Assembly: GCF_000959525.1 (NCBI RefSeq)
Contig: NZ_CP009832.1
Location: 1,426,001 to 1,490,000 of the forward strand
Direction: 5' to 3'
Length of the DNA stretch: 64,000 nucleotides
From: Burkholderia multivorans ATCC BAA-247
Lineage (GTDB): Bacteria > Pseudomonadota > Gammaproteobacteria > Burkholderiales > Burkholderiaceae
Part shown: piece by piece, positions 25,286 through 39,296 of the stretch
Layout: each line of letters starts with the position of its first letter
Numbering within the stretch: the first letter of the stretch is position 1
Notes under the pieces: model-generated
Databases searched by the model: none
What the model was told of the DNA's origin: nothing
Seen by the model: only the letters and a program-made list of their open reading frames with translations
Made by a program: the position numbers and the translations under genes

Positions 25286-26872
25286 ATGCGATTCATATTG
25301 AGCGCGCTGATGGTCCTGCTGCTCGCCGCTTGTGCGAGCCAGGGCCCTGTCGCCAACAACGCCGCCGATGCACAGGCGACGTCCAACTACCTCCGCAAGT
25401 CAGCCACCGCCAAAGAAACCGTCGACGTCGACAAGCAATCGGTCGGCGATCTCACCAGCGCAGACAGCGACCTGTGGGCGCGCATCCGCCGCGGCTTCCA
25501 GATGCCCGACCTGCAGAGCGACCTCGTCGACATGCAGACGACCTGGTACACGCAGCGTCCCGACTACGTGCAGCGCATGACCGAGCGGTCGCAGAAGTAC
25601 CTCTATCACATCGTCGAGGAACTCGAGGCGCGTCACATGCCGACCGAGCTCGCGCTGCTGCCGTTCATCGAATCCGCGTACAACCCGCAGGCGCTGTCGG
25701 TCGCGAAGGCGGCCGGCATGTGGCAGTTCATGCCGGGCACGGGCCGCACCTACAACCTGAAGCGCAATATGTGGCAGGACGAGCGGCGCGACGTGCTCGC
25801 GTCGACGAGTGCCGCGCTCGACTATCTGTCGCGCCTGCATGACATGTTCGGCGACTGGTATCTCGCGCTCGCCGCGTACAACTGGGGCGAGGGCAACGTG
25901 CAGCGCGCGATCGCGCGCAACCAGGCGGCCGGTCTGCCGACCGACTACCAGAGCCTCAGGATGCCGAACGAGACGCGCAACTACGTGCCGAAGCTGCAGG
26001 CGGTGAAGAACATCATCGCGAATCCGCAGCAGTACGGGCTCGCGCTGCCGGACATTCCGAACCACCCGTATTTCGTGACGGTCACGACGTCGCACGACAT
26101 CGACGTGGCCGTGGCCGCGAAGCTCGCGAACCTGTCGCTCGACGAATTCAAGTCGCTGAACCCGTCGTTCTCGAAGCCCGTGATTCTCGGCGCGACCGAG
26201 CCGCAGATCCTGCTGCCGTTCGACAACGCGGCCGCGTTCGAGAAGAACCTGAAGTCGTATTCGGGCCAGCTGTCGTCATGGACGACCTACACGGTCAGCG
26301 AACGCGCGCGTCCGGCTGCAATCGCGGAAAAGATCGGCGTCGACGCCGATACGCTGATGGCCGTCAACAAGATTCCGGCCGGCATGCGGCTGAAGCCGGG
26401 CTCGACGATCGTCGTGCCGCGCGGCGACGACGATGACGAGGACATCAGCGCGGACGTCGCGGAAAACGGCGTGCTCGCGATGGAGCCCGACGTGCCCGAT
26501 ACGCGCAAGATGCTGATCCGCGTGCGCCGCAAGCAGTCGATGGCGACGATCGCGGGCCGCTACGGCGTGTCGGTTTCGCAACTGAAGGCATGGAACCGGA
26601 CGCGTCGCGACCTCGTGCTGCCGGGCCAGGCGCTCGTGCTGCACGTGCCGGTCGGCCGCGCGGTGCCGGCCGAGCCGGGCCCCGAGCGGATCGCGACGTC
26701 GGTCGGCGGCGGCCGCATCGAGCGCGCGAGCCTGTCGACGGGCAGCAAGTCCGCGCGCGGCAAGCATGTCGCGAAGTCGGCGGCGCGTGCGACGAAGGCG
26801 GCGCCCGCCAAGGCCGAACGCGCGAAGGCCGCGCCGGCGAAAACGACCGCGCACAAGACGAAGAAAAAGTAA
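25286..26872 (+). CDS. mltD: Membrane-bound lytic murein transglycosylase D, lipoprotein
   Basis: A 528-residue outer-membrane lipoprotein. The signal ends LLLAAC with lipidated Cys16. The lytic transglycosylase domain (about residues 110-260) includes the catalytic glutamate in LLPFIESAYNPQALS, followed by AAGMWQFMPGTGRTYNL and ALAAYNWGEGNVQRAI. Two LysM-like peptidoglycan-binding repeats follow (near residues 325-375 and 410-455), and the chain ends in a Lys/Ala-rich tail. It cleaves the glycan strand to 1,6-anhydro products during wall remodelling. It has its own promoter and a terminator. Confidence 0.94.
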   Translation: MRFILSALMVLLLAACASQGPVANNAADAQATSNYLRKSATAKETVDVDKQSVGDLTSADSDLWARIRRGFQMPDLQSDLVDMQTTWYTQRPDYVQRMTERSQKYLYHIVEELEARHMPTELALLPFIESAYNPQALSVAKAAGMWQFMPGTGRTYNLKRNMWQDERRDVLASTSAALDYLSRLHDMFGDWYLALAAYNWGEGNVQRAIARNQAAGLPTDYQSLRMPNETRNYVPKLQAVKNIIANPQQYGLALPDIPNHPYFVTVTTSHDIDVAVAAKLANLSLDEFKSLNPSFSKPVILGATEPQILLPFDNAAAFEKNLKSYSGQLSSWTTYTVSERARPAAIAEKIGVDADTLMAVNKIPAGMRLKPGSTIVVPRGDDDDEDISADVAENGVLAMEPDVPDTRKMLIRVRRKQSMATIAGRYGVSVSQLKAWNRTRRDLVLPGQALVLHVPVGRAVPAEPGPERIATSVGGGRIERASLSTGSKSARGKHVAKSAARATKAAPAKAERAKAAPAKTTAHKTKKK

Positions 26873-26928
26873 GCGACGCATTCGCGCGCGAGCCGGCTTG
26901 CGGCGCGCGACTGCGCTATCATCCGACG

Positions 26929-26960
26929 AAACGCCGTCACCGAGGTGACGGCGTTTTCGT
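26929..26960 (+). terminator. Intrinsic terminator after mltD
   Basis: A 12-bp perfect stem (AAACGCCGTCAC / GTGACGGCGTTT) with a CGAG loop is followed by TTCGTTT. It ends mltD transcription and separates it from the MFS gene. Confidence 0.88.
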
Positions 26961-27011
26961 TTGCGTGCGGCATCGTGCCGCGGCTGGATGGTGCTTCGAT
27001 CGGGAGGAGCG

Positions 27012-28244
27012 ATGTCGTCGGTGCAGGTCAGGGTGCTCGCGCTGTTTGCGCTCGGGTATTTCGTCTCGTATGTGTTTCGCGGCGTCAATCTCGGGTTCGC
27101 GCCGTTCGTCACGCGCGAACTCGGCCTGTCGGCGGCCGATCTCGGCCTGCTCACCAGTCTCTATTTCCTCGGCTTCGCGGGCGCGCAGATTCCGGCCGGC
27201 GTGATGCTCGATCATTTCGGCCCGCGCCGCGTGACAGCCGGCATGCTGCTGTTCGCGGCGGCCGGTGCGGCCGTGTTCGGCGCCGCGCACGGGCTCGGTA
27301 CGATGATGATCGGCCGGCTGCTGATCGGCGTCGGCGTCTCGGTCTGCCTCGGCGCTGCGTTCAAGGCGCTCGCGCAGCATTTCCCGGTCGGCCGGCTGCC
27401 GTTCGTCAATGGGCTCGTGATGGCGGTCGGCGGGCTCGGCGGCGTCGCCGTCGGCTCGCCGCTGACCTGGCTGCTCGGCTGGACGAACTGGCGCACGATC
27501 TGCGCTGCGCTCGCGGTGCTGACCGTCGTCGTCGCGGCCGCGATCGGCTTCGGCGCGCCCGAGGCCGAGCGGCCGCGTCACCAGGGCGGCCTTGTCACCC
27601 AGTTCAAGGGCACCTGGCACATCCTCGGCAGTCGCGCATTCTGGAAGATTTCGTCGTTTTCGATGGTCACGCAGGGCGTGTTCTACGCGATGCAGTCGCT
27701 GTGGGTCGGGCCGTATCTGCGCGACGTCGCGGGTTTCGATGCGCCGCACGCGGCGCGGCTCGTGTCGGTGCTCGGGTTCGCGATGATGGGCGGCTGCGTC
27801 GGCTTCGGCGCGGCCGCGCGCATGCTCGAGCGGCGCGGCGTGTCGGTCCATGCGTTCTGCAGCATCGGCATGCTGCTGTTCGTCGCGACGCAGGCCGCGA
27901 TCGTCGCGCGCGTGCCGCTGCCGCCGGCCGTGCTCTGGGCCGCCTACGGGATGTTCGGCGGCGTCGGCATCCTGACCTATGCGGTGCTGGCCGGCCATTT
28001 CCCCGCGCAGCTGATCGGGCGCGCGAACACGACGCTCACGCTCGTGATCTTTCTGCTGATCTTCGCGTTCCAGATCGGTGTCGGCGCGGTGCTGTCGCAC
28101 TGGGCGCCGGTCGACGGCCGCTATCCGGTCGCCGCACACGTCGCCGCGTGGGGCGTGCTGCTTGCGCTGCAGGTCGCGAGCGCCGCGTGGTCGCTGTGGC
28201 CGGCACGCCATGCTGGTCAGCGCGCCGATCCGGCGGTACGCTGA
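27012..28244 (+). CDS. MFS transporter
   Basis: A 410-residue inner-membrane protein with about twelve helices. It opens VRVLALFALGYFVSYVFRGVN and carries the loop 2-3 motif MLDHFGPRRVTAG, both typical of MFS symporters for organic anions or sugars. RLLIGVGVSVCLGAAFKA marks helix 4-5. No partner gene gives the substrate. GGGAGGAG lies just before the ATG at 27012; an upstream in-frame start at 26961 would lie within the terminator region and is rejected. It is preceded by the mltD terminator and followed by the carA promoter. Confidence 0.85.
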   Translation: MSSVQVRVLALFALGYFVSYVFRGVNLGFAPFVTRELGLSAADLGLLTSLYFLGFAGAQIPAGVMLDHFGPRRVTAGMLLFAAAGAAVFGAAHGLGTMMIGRLLIGVGVSVCLGAAFKALAQHFPVGRLPFVNGLVMAVGGLGGVAVGSPLTWLLGWTNWRTICAALAVLTVVVAAAIGFGAPEAERPRHQGGLVTQFKGTWHILGSRAFWKISSFSMVTQGVFYAMQSLWVGPYLRDVAGFDAPHAARLVSVLGFAMMGGCVGFGAAARMLERRGVSVHAFCSIGMLLFVATQAAIVARVPLPPAVLWAAYGMFGGVGILTYAVLAGHFPAQLIGRANTTLTLVIFLLIFAFQIGVGAVLSHWAPVDGRYPVAAHVAAWGVLLALQVASAAWSLWPARHAGQRADPAVR

Positions 28245-28327
28245 CGGATACGCGCGGCGAAATCGGGGCGGTAGCCGCGCGCGCGGCGGCCGGGCCGCAT
28301 TGCGGCACGATCGGACGGCCGTATCGA

Positions 28328-28357
28328 TTGAAGATAGGGCCATTTTCAGGCTATAAT
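28328..28357 (+). promoter_or_regulatory. Sigma-70 promoter of carA
   Basis: TTGAAG (28328-28333), an 18-base spacer and a perfect TATAAT (28352-28357) make a strong promoter. Transcription from about 28364 leaves a leader of roughly 225 nt before carA, long enough for control, but I found no clear attenuator or arginine/pyrimidine operator in it. Confidence 0.8.
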
Positions 28358-28587
28358 TTGAAAGTTTGTGCTGATCAACCTCGCACCCTAGCGCCTACCT
28401 CACTCATCCCGTTCATCCGCCGCACGCCGCCTGTCGGGCGTTGCCGCGAAGCCTCGTGCGCGCCGCGCCGGGTTCGCGTGTCGACGACTCAGGCTGCGTC
28501 CAGCTAGCGACCCCGCGCGCACGCCGCGCGGCGCTCGCGCGGCAGGGTAGACAGGTCGGCAGCAGGGTGTTCCCCAAGGAGCCTCCC

Positions 28588-29733
28588 GTGTTGCCGTCTT
28601 TTTCTCCCGCCTTGCTTGCACTTGCCGACGGCACGGTCTTTCGTGGTTATTCGATCGGGGCCGAAGGCCATACGATCGGTGAAGTCGTGTTCAACACCGC
28701 GATCACCGGCTATCAGGAAATCCTGACGGATCCGAGCTACGCGCGCCAGATCGTGACGCTCACCTATCCGCATATCGGCAACGTCGGCGTGAACGCCGAA
28801 GACGTCGAAGCCACGAAAGTCCATGCCGCGGGCCTGATCATCCGCGATCTGCCCACGCTCGCCTCGAACTTCCGGATGGAGCGCACGCTCGGCGACTACC
28901 TGCGCGACGAAGGCGTCGTCGCGATCGCCGGCATCGATACCCGCAAGCTGACCCGCATCCTGCGCGACAAGGGCGCGCAGAACGGCTGCATCCTCGCGGG
29001 CTCGGACGACGCAGCGAAGGCGATCGAACTCGCGCGCTCGTTCCCGGGCCTCGCCGGCATGGATCTCGCGAAGGTCGTGTCGACGACGAACCCGTTCGAA
29101 TGGAAGCAGACGGAATGGCGTCTCGGCAGCGGCTACGGGATGCAGGAAGCGCCGAAGTACCGCGTCGTCGCGTACGACTTCGGCGTCAAGTACAACATCC
29201 TGCGCATGCTCGCGGAGCGCGGCTGCCAGGTGACCGTGCTGCCCGCGCAGGCGAGCGCGGCCGACGCACTGGCGCTGAATCCGGACGGCATCTTCCTGTC
29301 GAACGGCCCCGGCGATCCGGAGCCGTGCGACTACGCGATCGCGGCGACCAAGGAATTCATCGAGCGCGGCGTGCCGACGTTCGGCATCTGCCTCGGCCAC
29401 CAGATCATGGGCCTCGCGGTCGGCGCGAAGACGCTGAAGATGAAGACGGGCCATCACGGCGCGAACCACCCGGTGAAGGATCTGGCCGACGGCCGCGTCG
29501 TGATCACGTCGCAGAACCACGGCTTCGCGGTCGACGCCGACTCGCTGCCGGCCAACGCGCGCGCGACGCACGTGTCGCTGTTCGACGGCACGCTGCAGGG
29601 CTTCGAGCTCACCGACAAGCCGGCGTTCTGCTTCCAGGGTCACCCGGAAGCGTCGCCGGGCCCGCACGACATCGGCTACCTGTTCGACCGCTTCACCGCC
29701 CTGATGGACGCGGCGAAGCAGCGCAGCGCCTGA
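28588..29733 (+). CDS. carA: Carbamoyl-phosphate synthase small (glutaminase) subunit
   Basis: A 381-residue glutamine amidotransferase that supplies ammonia to CarB for carbamoyl phosphate, the shared precursor of arginine and pyrimidines. The N-terminal CPSase small-chain domain ([26 protein letters not shown]) is followed by the class I glutaminase with Cys268 in [11 protein letters not shown] and the His352/Glu354 pair in [16 protein letters not shown] start at 28588 is chosen because AAGGAG lies 7 nt before it and the protein family starts here. A LysE-type gene separates it from carB. Confidence 0.96.
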   Translation: MLPSFSPALLALADGTVFRGYSIGAEGHTIGEVVFNTAITGYQEILTDPSYARQIVTLTYPHIGNVGVNAEDVEATKVHAAGLIIRDLPTLASNFRMERTLGDYLRDEGVVAIAGIDTRKLTRILRDKGAQNGCILAGSDDAAKAIELARSFPGLAGMDLAKVVSTTNPFEWKQTEWRLGSGYGMQEAPKYRVVAYDFGVKYNILRMLAERGCQVTVLPAQASAADALALNPDGIFLSNGPGDPEPCDYAIAATKEFIERGVPTFGICLGHQIMGLAVGAKTLKMKTGHHGANHPVKDLADGRVVITSQNHGFAVDADSLPANARATHVSLFDGTLQGFELTDKPAFCFQGHPEASPGPHDIGYLFDRFTALMDAAKQRSA

Positions 29734-29759
29734 ACGGCGCGCGCACGGAGGCTCGCATC

Positions 29760-30419
29760 ATGTTCGGTCACGCACTCGGCATCACGGATCTCTGGACCTA
29801 TGTGTTCGGCGTGATCTTCATCATCCTGCTGCCGGGGCCGAATTCGATGTACGTGCTGTCGCTCGCGGCGCAGCGCGGCGTGAAGGCCGGCTATCGCGCG
29901 GCCTGCGGCGTGTTCGTCGGCGATACGGTGCTGATGGTGCTGTCGGCCGCCGGCGTCGCGTCGCTGCTGAAGGCGAACCCGCTGCTGTTCTCGGTCGTCA
30001 AGTACGGCGGTGCCGCGTATCTGCTCTACATCGGCACCGGCATGCTGCGCGGCGCGTGGCGCAAGCTGCGCGCGAGCACCGATGCGCCGGACGAAGCGCC
30101 GCGCGCGGTCGACGGCGACCGGCCGTTCCGCAAGGCGCTGATCGTGAGCCTCCTGAATCCGAAGGCGATCCTGTTCTTCATTTCGTTCTTCATCCAGTTC
30201 GTCGATCCGGCATTCCCGCATCCCGCGCTGTCGTTCGCGGTGCTCGGCGCGATCGCGCAATGCGCGAGCTTCCTGTACCTGAGCACGCTGATCTTCGCGG
30301 GCGCACGGCTCGCCGAGCATTTCCGCCGCCGCCGCAGGCTCGCGGCCGGCGCGGCGAGCAGCGTGGGCGGCCTGTTCATCGGCTTCTCGGTGAAACTCGC
30401 GCTCGCCACCATGAGCTGA
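29760..30419 (+). CDS. LysE/RhtB family amino-acid exporter, LeuE-like
   Basis: A 219-residue inner-membrane protein with six predicted helices. It begins MFGHALGITDLWTYVFGVIF and has the family motif ILLPGPNSMYVLSLAAQRG, then SLLNPKAILFFISFF. LysE/RhtB proteins export amino acids such as leucine, lysine or homoserine lactones; LeuE is the closest by the GVIFIILLPGPNS start, but the substrate is not shown. The gene lies 26 bp after carA and 48 bp before carB, so it is probably part of the carAB transcript. Confidence 0.85.
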   Translation: MFGHALGITDLWTYVFGVIFIILLPGPNSMYVLSLAAQRGVKAGYRAACGVFVGDTVLMVLSAAGVASLLKANPLLFSVVKYGGAAYLLYIGTGMLRGAWRKLRASTDAPDEAPRAVDGDRPFRKALIVSLLNPKAILFFISFFIQFVDPAFPHPALSFAVLGAIAQCASFLYLSTLIFAGARLAEHFRRRRRLAAGAASSVGGLFIGFSVKLALATMS

Positions 30420-30467
30420 GCGCAGCCGGCCGACCACGACAACGATTACTTATTGAATTCACAAGCC

Positions 30468-33722
<3,255 letters not shown>

Positions 33723-33752
33723 GCGGTCAGTTACCTGTCGAAGCATCACGTG

Positions 33753-33813
33753 CCGCGGTTAAGCGGCGTTTCCGGTTCGCCGGGAATGCGCTTAATCGCG
33801 GTGATTTTTTTTA
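33753..33813 (+). terminator. Long hairpin with T8 tract between carB and greA
   Basis: Arms CCGCGGTTAAGCG (33753-33765) and CGCTTAATCGCGG (33789-33801) form a 13-bp stem with one wobble. The apical part contains a second partial stem around a TTCG loop, and eight T follow at once. It is a strong intrinsic terminator, only about 30 nt upstream of greA. Confidence 0.85.
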
Positions 33814-33841
33814 TAGCCGTTTTTTAGCGATTGAGCCGTTT

Positions 33842-34318
33842 ATGAGCACCATTCCGTTGACAAAGCGTGGCGCAGAGCAACTGCGCGATGAATTGCAGCG
33901 CCTCAAGTCCGTCGAGCGGCCGGCCGTGATCAATGCGATCGCGGAGGCCCGCGCACAGGGCGATCTGTCCGAAAACGCCGAATACGACGCCGCCAAGGAG
34001 AAGCAGGGCTTCATCGAGGGTCGTATCGCGGAGCTCGAATCGAAGCTGTCCGCCGCGCAAATCATCGATCCGACCGTTCTCGAGGCCGACGGCCGCGTGG
34101 TGTTTGCCGCGACGGTCGAGCTCGAGGATCTCGAGTCCGGCGACACCGTGAAGTACCAGATCGTCGGCGACGACGAAGCCGACATCGACCACGGCCTGAT
34201 CTCGGTCAGCTCGCCGATCGCGCGCGCGCTGATCGGCAAGTCGGAAGGCGACGTCGCGGCCGTGCAGGCGCCGAGCGGTGTGCGCGAATACGAAATCATC
34301 TCGGTCAGCTACATCTGA
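33842..34318 (+). CDS. greA: Transcription elongation factor GreA
   Basis: A 158-residue factor that rescues backtracked RNA polymerase by stimulating transcript cleavage. The N-terminal antiparallel coiled coil (residues about 1-75) reaches the active site through the secondary channel; its tip carries the conserved acidic pair in [18 protein letters not shown]. The C-terminal FKBP-like domain ([19 protein letters not shown] onward) binds the polymerase. The upstream space between the terminator and the ATG is very short, and only a weak -10-like TATAGC (33812-33817) is seen, so greA may be expressed partly by terminator read-through. Confidence 0.96.
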   Translation: MSTIPLTKRGAEQLRDELQRLKSVERPAVINAIAEARAQGDLSENAEYDAAKEKQGFIEGRIAELESKLSAAQIIDPTVLEADGRVVFAATVELEDLESGDTVKYQIVGDDEADIDHGLISVSSPIARALIGKSEGDVAAVQAPSGVREYEIISVSYI

Positions 34319-34332
34319 CGCGGGGCGACGTG

Positions 34333-34791
34333 ATGCCGCACCGCGTGTTCCGTCTGCTGTCGGCCGTGTGGGTCGGCAGCCTGCTGACGATCGGCTATGC
34401 GGTCGCGCCCGTGCTGTTCCGCACGCTCGAGCGGATGACGGCCGGCTCGGTCGCGGCGCAGCTGTTCCGGATCGAGGCGATCCTCGGCGTCGTGTGCGGC
34501 GTGCTGCTGCTCGCGCTGTCGAATCAGCAGGTGCGGCGCGGCAGCGGCGAATACCGGCGCGTACGCTGGGTCGTCGCCGCGATGGTCGCGTGCGTGCTGA
34601 TCGGCTATTTCGCGCTGCAGCCGTTCATGAACGCACTGCGCGTGGCCGCAATGGAGGCGGGCACCGATATCGCGAACTCGCCGTACGCGAGCCGCTTCGG
34701 GATGCTGCACGGCATCTCGAGCCTGTTCTATCTCGTCGAGAGCGTGCTGGGGCTGATGCTGATCTGGCGTCTGCCGGCGCGCGACGCCTGA
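34333..34791 (+). CDS. DUF4149 domain-containing membrane protein
   Basis: A 152-residue inner-membrane protein with four hydrophobic helices. It opens MPHRVFRLLSAVWVGSLLTIG and has the DUF4149 segment VLFRTLERMTAGSVAAQLFRIEA and later FGMLHGISSLFYLVESVLGL. The function is unknown. A GTG directly before the ATG (34330) could also serve as start. It follows greA by 14 bp and is probably cotranscribed; this greA-linked position is common in betaproteobacteria. Confidence 0.85.
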   Translation: MPHRVFRLLSAVWVGSLLTIGYAVAPVLFRTLERMTAGSVAAQLFRIEAILGVVCGVLLLALSNQQVRRGSGEYRRVRWVVAAMVACVLIGYFALQPFMNALRVAAMEAGTDIANSPYASRFGMLHGISSLFYLVESVLGLMLIWRLPARDA

Positions 34792-34848
34792 GCGGGCGCG
34801 GGCGAAGCGGCGCGGCCCGCGAACGTGCCGCGGCCCGCGCGACGCGCT

Positions 34849-35379
34849 TTACTTGTTCTGGAACGGCCGCTTCGTGCTCGTCTGACGCTTTTTCGCGCGC
34901 TTCACGGTGCCGCCGGCCGTCACGCGCTCGTTGCCGCGCACGACGACCTTCGTGGGCTTCGGGCGGCGCACCGGGCTCGCGTTCGGCGACACCTTGACGA
35001 CCTTGACGACGCGCGGCGCGCGTCCCTTTTTCGTGTCGGCCGCTTCGCCGGCGCTCGGCAGCGCGCCGGCGGCACGACGGCCGCGCGACGGTGCGGCGGC
35101 GGGCGCTTCCGGTTTCCAGATCACGAGCAGCTTGCCGATGTGCTGGATCGGCGCGGCGTTGAGCCGGTCGCAGATTTCGTCGTAGATCGCGACGCGCTCG
35201 TCGCGCTCGTCGCCGAACACGCGGATCTTGATCAGCTGGTGCGCGTCGAGGTGCACCTTGATTTCCTTCAGCACGGCGTCGGTCAGCCCTTCGGCGCCGA
35301 TCAGCACGACGGGCTTGAGCGCATGGGCCTGGGAGCGCAGCGCGGAGCGCTCGGCGGGGGAAAGCGAAAGGGCGGGCAT
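34849..35379 (-). CDS. yhbY: CRS1/YhbY domain RNA-binding protein with an extended basic tail
   Basis: A 176-residue protein. Residues about 5-100 form the CRS1-YhbY domain ([47 protein letters not shown]), an IF3-C-like fold that binds pre-50S ribosomal RNA. The E. coli protein ends near residue 97. Here about 75 more residues follow, rich in Lys, Arg, Pro and Val and ending [17 protein letters not shown], probably disordered and RNA-binding. It is transcribed away from rlmE, another 50S maturation gene. Confidence 0.9.
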   Translation of the reverse strand: MPALSLSPAERSALRSQAHALKPVVLIGAEGLTDAVLKEIKVHLDAHQLIKIRVFGDERDERVAIYDEICDRLNAAPIQHIGKLLVIWKPEAPAAAPSRGRRAAGALPSAGEAADTKKGRAPRVVKVVKVSPNASPVRRPKPTKVVVRGNERVTAGGTVKRAKKRQTSTKRPFQNK

Positions 35380-35573
35380 GGAATTATCGAAATCAAATTA
35401 GGGGCGCGCTGCACGAAAAGCGATCGCTGCGCAGCGACTGCGTCAGCGGCGCGCCGAAACCACGTAAAATCGCGGCATGGGCCTCAAAAGGGGCCGTAGC
35501 CGCGCGAAGAAGACGCGTATTATCCGCCAAAAGCGCGGCTTCACGAAGCATACGGCAGCAATCTCTCTTTCGA

Positions 35574-36236
35574 ATGGCAAAAAACCGCTTCAACCAGCAC
35601 TGGCTGCACGACCACATCAACGACCCGTACGTCAAAATGGCGCAGCGGGAGGGCTATCGCGCGCGCGCGGCATACAAACTCAAGGAAATCGACGAGCAGG
35701 ACAAGCTGATCCGGCCCGGCCAGGTGATCGTCGATCTCGGCGCGGCGCCCGGCAGCTGGAGCCAGTATGCGCGCAACAAGCTCGCGCAGGGCAAGAAGCG
35801 CGACACCGTGCGCGAGGGCGGCATCGACGGCACGATCGTTGCGCTCGACATGCTGCCGATGGAGCCGATCGCCGACGTGCACTTCATCCAGGGCGACTTT
35901 CGCGAGGACGAGGTGCTGCATCGGCTCGAGGCGGTGCTCGAAGGCCGCACGGTCGACCTTGTTATTTCCGACATGGCCCCCAACCTGTCGGGAGTGGCGT
36001 CGGCGGATGCGGCGCGCATCGAGCACGTGTGCGATCTGGCGCTCGAATTTGCGCAGAATCACCTGAAGCCGGACGGCGCGTTGCTCGTCAAGTGTTTCCA
36101 CGGCAGCGGCTACAGCCAGATCGTCGAAAAGTTCAAACAGCAGTTTAAGGTGGTCGCACCACGCAAGCCCAAGGCGTCCCGCGACAAATCGTCCGAAACG
36201 TTCATTTTGGGCCGGCATCTGAAGCATCCGCGGTAA
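35574..36236 (+). CDS. rlmE: 23S rRNA (uridine2552-2'-O)-methyltransferase
   Basis: A 220-residue FtsJ/RrmJ methyltransferase. It methylates the 2'-OH of U2552 in the A loop of 23S rRNA, a late step in 50S assembly. Motifs: the N-terminal catalytic lysine in [14 protein letters not shown], the SAM-binding loop [16 protein letters not shown] near residue 48, the catalytic Asp in [12 protein letters not shown] and the second Lys in [12 protein letters not shown]. It is followed by ftsH after about 165 bp, as in many proteobacteria. A -10-like TAAAAT lies at 35465-35470. Confidence 0.96.
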   Translation: MAKNRFNQHWLHDHINDPYVKMAQREGYRARAAYKLKEIDEQDKLIRPGQVIVDLGAAPGSWSQYARNKLAQGKKRDTVREGGIDGTIVALDMLPMEPIADVHFIQGDFREDEVLHRLEAVLEGRTVDLVISDMAPNLSGVASADAARIEHVCDLALEFAQNHLKPDGALLVKCFHGSGYSQIVEKFKQQFKVVAPRKPKASRDKSSETFILGRHLKHPR

Positions 36237-36401
36237 CGCGGGCAGGATGCCGCAAACGGGCCGCGGCCCTTGCCGGACAAGCGAATCGCTATCGCGGCGG
36301 TTGTCAATGCTTATGGCAGGGGTGGTCGGACTGGATTAGAATGACCGAGGAGCGCCGCAAGGAAAATGTAGGCGCTCGTCTACGAGTGAAGGAGTGGTGC
36401 T

Positions 36402-38297
<1,896 letters not shown>

Positions 38298-38317
38298 ACT
38301 TCGTCCTAGCACCGTTC

Positions 38318-38351
38318 ACGGGCTGGTGTGGTTCCACACCGGCCCGTTTTG
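38318..38351 (+). terminator. Intrinsic terminator after ftsH
   Basis: A 13-bp stem with one wobble (arms ACGGGCTGGTGTG and CACACCGGCCCGT) closed by GTTC, then TTTTG. It lies between ftsH and the folP start, so folP is read through it or has its own promoter. Confidence 0.8.
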
Positions 38352-38373
38352 TATTCTCCCCCTCAGCCGCTCC

Positions 38374-39267
38374 GTGTCCGATTCCACCGCTTCCCCATCC
38401 ATTCCCGCGCCGCTGCACTGCGGCCGCTTCACGCTGACATTCGAACGCCCGCTCGTCATGGGCATCCTGAACGCGACGCCCGATTCGTTTTCCGACGGCG
38501 GCCGTTTTCTCGCCTACGACGACGCAGTGCGACAAGCCGAACGGATGATTGCCGACGGCGCCGACATACTGGATATCGGCGGCGAATCGACACGTCCCGG
38601 CGCGCCGCCCGTGCCGCTCGACGAGGAGCTCGCACGCGTGATCCCGCTCGTCGAAGCGCTGCGGCCGCTGAACGTGCCGTTGTCGATCGATACGTACAAG
38701 CCCGCGGTCATGCGCGCGGCGCTTGCAGCCGGTGCGGATTTGATCAACGACATCTGGGGTTTCCGTCAGCCGGGTGCCATCGACGCCGTGCGCGACGGCG
38801 ACAGCGGACTCTGTGCAATGCACATGCTCGGCGAGCCGCAGACGATGCAGGTCGGCGAGCCCGATTACCGCGACGTCGTCGCGGACGTGCGCGATTTTCT
38901 CGCGGCACGCGCGCAGGCGCTGCGCGACGCCGGCGTCGCGCCGGAACGGATTTGCGTCGATCCCGGTTTCGGGTTCGGCAAGGCAGTCGTCGACGACAAC
39001 TATGCGCTGCTGGCCGCGCTGCCCGACACGGCGCCGCTGCGGCCCGACGGACGCGCGTATCCGGTACTCGCCGGGATGTCGCGCAAGTCGATGCTCGGCG
39101 CGGTGATCGGCGGCAAGCCGCCGATGGAGCGGATCGCGGCGAGTGTCGCCGCCGCGTTGTGCGCGGTCGAGCGCGGCGCCGCGATCGTGCGCGTGCACGA
39201 CGTCGCGGCGACGGTCGACGCGCTGAAAGTATGGTGTGCCGTGCGCGAAGCCGCGCGGCAACGATAA
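38374..39267 (+). CDS. folP: Dihydropteroate synthase
   Basis: A 297-residue TIM-barrel enzyme that joins p-aminobenzoate to dihydropterin pyrophosphate in folate synthesis and is the target of sulfonamides. Motifs: [17 protein letters not shown] near residue 27, [14 protein letters not shown] near residue 66, [16 protein letters not shown] and the catalytic lysine in GMSRKSMLG. The start is uncertain. GTG 38374 lies after the ftsH terminator and gives a typical N-terminus, but has no clear ribosome-binding site; an earlier in-frame start at 38326 would lie within the terminator. Confidence 0.93.
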   Translation: MSDSTASPSIPAPLHCGRFTLTFERPLVMGILNATPDSFSDGGRFLAYDDAVRQAERMIADGADILDIGGESTRPGAPPVPLDEELARVIPLVEALRPLNVPLSIDTYKPAVMRAALAAGADLINDIWGFRQPGAIDAVRDGDSGLCAMHMLGEPQTMQVGEPDYRDVVADVRDFLAARAQALRDAGVAPERICVDPGFGFGKAVVDDNYALLAALPDTAPLRPDGRAYPVLAGMSRKSMLGAVIGGKPPMERIAASVAAALCAVERGAAIVRVHDVAATVDALKVWCAVREAARQR

Positions 39268-39296
39268 GTCAGAAAACCGAAGGAGGAAGATTCGTC

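Noticed and set aside
36301-36401. A sigma-32 promoter for ftsH
   Set aside because: A TAGAAT -10-like box is present near 36337, but no CTTGAAA or consensus -35 lies at a suitable distance, so no promoter class could be assigned.
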